DNA of 64,000 nucleotides from Wolfiporia cocos. Lineage: Eukaryota > Basidiomycota > Agaricomycetes > Polyporales > Phaeolaceae. The notes under the pieces were generated by a model, which did not search any database, was not told the DNA's origin, and saw nothing but the letters and a program-made list of their open reading frames with translations. Position 1 is the first letter of the stretch. Every line of letters begins with the position of its first letter. Below, in pieces: positions 63,490 through 64,000 of the stretch. Location: assembly GCA_029448655.1 (NCBI GenBank), contig JACCLO010000011.1, positions 1,364,001 through 1,428,000 on the forward strand, written 5' to 3'. The position numbers were made by a program, and so were the translations under genes.

Positions 63490-64000
63490 ATGTCGACGCC
63501 ACTCCCTACAACTAGCCCGTCTGACCGACCTACCGCCCCAACGATGCGGCGATCCCTCGCAGCCCACATGGGGTACCAGACAGGCAGGTGTTACGGCTGC
63601 TCGGAGGATGCCCACGTCCGCATCAGACATGCGCTCACCTGGCACAGATCCGACATCCCCCCCGGAGGGCAGGCGACCCCCTGGACCGATCGATTTGAAC
63701 TCGTACAGGAACTCACCGACATATTCGACCAGTACCAGGACGTTACGGAGAGGATCGTCCAGCTCGAGCGCACAGCCCTCCTCCAGCGACAGAGGCTTGG
63801 GCGGTGCATCGGTCAGTGGATCGACCACCTTGGGGCGTCGACACCATCGCGAATCCGGCGAGCATTCGCAGAGGTCGAAGCGGGCCCGCCCCGCTTACCA
63901 CGAACGCGAAGCCCTTCCCAGCCATGCCCCCCTGGTTACTCGACGACGGCGAGCTGGATTGAATCGCAGAACCATTCGATTTTATGGAATACAGTCATGT
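63490..64000 (+). CDS. Possible third ORF of element E downstream of the chromodomain, partial
   Basis: An ATG at 63490 opens a frame of at least 170 codons, different from pol, running off the window. It reads MSTPLPTTSPSDRPTAPTMR, then a Cys/His-containing segment (GRCYGCSEDAHVRIRHALTW), then a regular amphipathic stretch (FELVQELTDIFDQYQDVTER, IVQLERTALLQRQRLG) that looks like a coiled coil. The pol frame is also open here, so one of the two is a shadow; the heptad pattern favours this one. Function unknown. Confidence 0.45.
   Translation, partial: MSTPLPTTSPSDRPTAPTMRRSLAAHMGYQTGRCYGCSEDAHVRIRHALTWHRSDIPPGGQATPWTDRFELVQELTDIFDQYQDVTERIVQLERTALLQRQRLGRCIGQWIDHLGASTPSRIRRAFAEVEAGPPRLPRTRSPSQPCPPGYSTTASWIESQNHSILWNTVM

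Larger units (their letters stand above)
46538..64000 (+). mobile_element. Element E: second Gypsy chromovirus family, 3' end outside window, containing F and C
   Basis: 5' LTR 46538-47079, PBS, gag, protease, dUTPase, then RT split at 50128/60782 by solo LTR F, then integrase and chromodomain. It is inserted in the dUTPase of element G; the left target is CTAAC (46533-46537). It has several stops and one frameshift, so this copy is dead. Confidence 0.9.

Overview
This window looks like a retrotransposon-dominated, nested region of a filamentous basidiomycete (mushroom-class) genome. The grounds are short 50-67 nt GT-AG introns, Ty3/Gypsy chromodomain elements with dUTPase domains, and hAT-type miniature elements. 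A Rhizoctonia/Ceratobasidium-like origin is my guess and is not shown by the sequence. I see no rRNA, tRNA, CRISPR or bacterial-type operon. Most of the map rests on 5-bp (LTR) or 8-bp (hAT) target-site duplications (TSDs) read directly at both ends of each insertion.

Layout: 1-4148 is the 3' part of a Gypsy element (A), inserted in an older LTR. 4149-10959 is a graveyard of nested solo LTRs, one small inverted-repeat element and a degenerate tandem duplication. 11062-12653 is a non-autonomous hAT element with a second one inside it. 14459-16134 is a spliced DMATS-type aromatic prenyltransferase gene with one apparent frameshift. 16717-19340 holds debris of a hAT element, a Gag zinc knuckle and a Gypsy pol/dUTPase tail. 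20150-25739 (minus) is the 3' part of an unrecognised multi-exon gene (gene X), shredded by solo LTRs.

From 25740 to beyond the window end, everything sits inside one old Gypsy element (G) that landed in gene X. G gag is split by element D (28791-44895, TSD CCACC), which in turn contains the intact element B (30557-40561, minus, TSD CATAG). Farther on, the dUTPase of G is split by element E (46538 to beyond the end). The RT domain of E is split by solo LTR F (50129-60781, TSD ATGGC), which contains the intact element C (50259-60262, plus, TSD GACAT). The deepest stack is gene X > G > E > F > C. B and C are near-identical members of one family, and each has LTR pairs that look identical by eye, so they are the youngest.

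Biology: in all four families where both LTR and PBS are visible (B/C, D, E, G), the 11 nt at the primer-binding position are the reverse complement of 11 nt lying 32-35 nt after the TATA box of the same LTR. The sequences differ completely between families but stay complementary within each. That is strong internal evidence for Tf1-like self-priming rather than tRNA priming. Element D has no gag/pol, yet shares the untranslated leader and the PPT flank of B/C, while having a different LTR and its own matching self-primer. It looks like a large non-autonomous element that uses B/C proteins. B/C carry an extra 307-aa ORF before gag. The dUTPase domain occurs at three different places in the Gypsy families here. 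Covarying hairpins recur in the U3 regions, in the D internal region and in the leaders.
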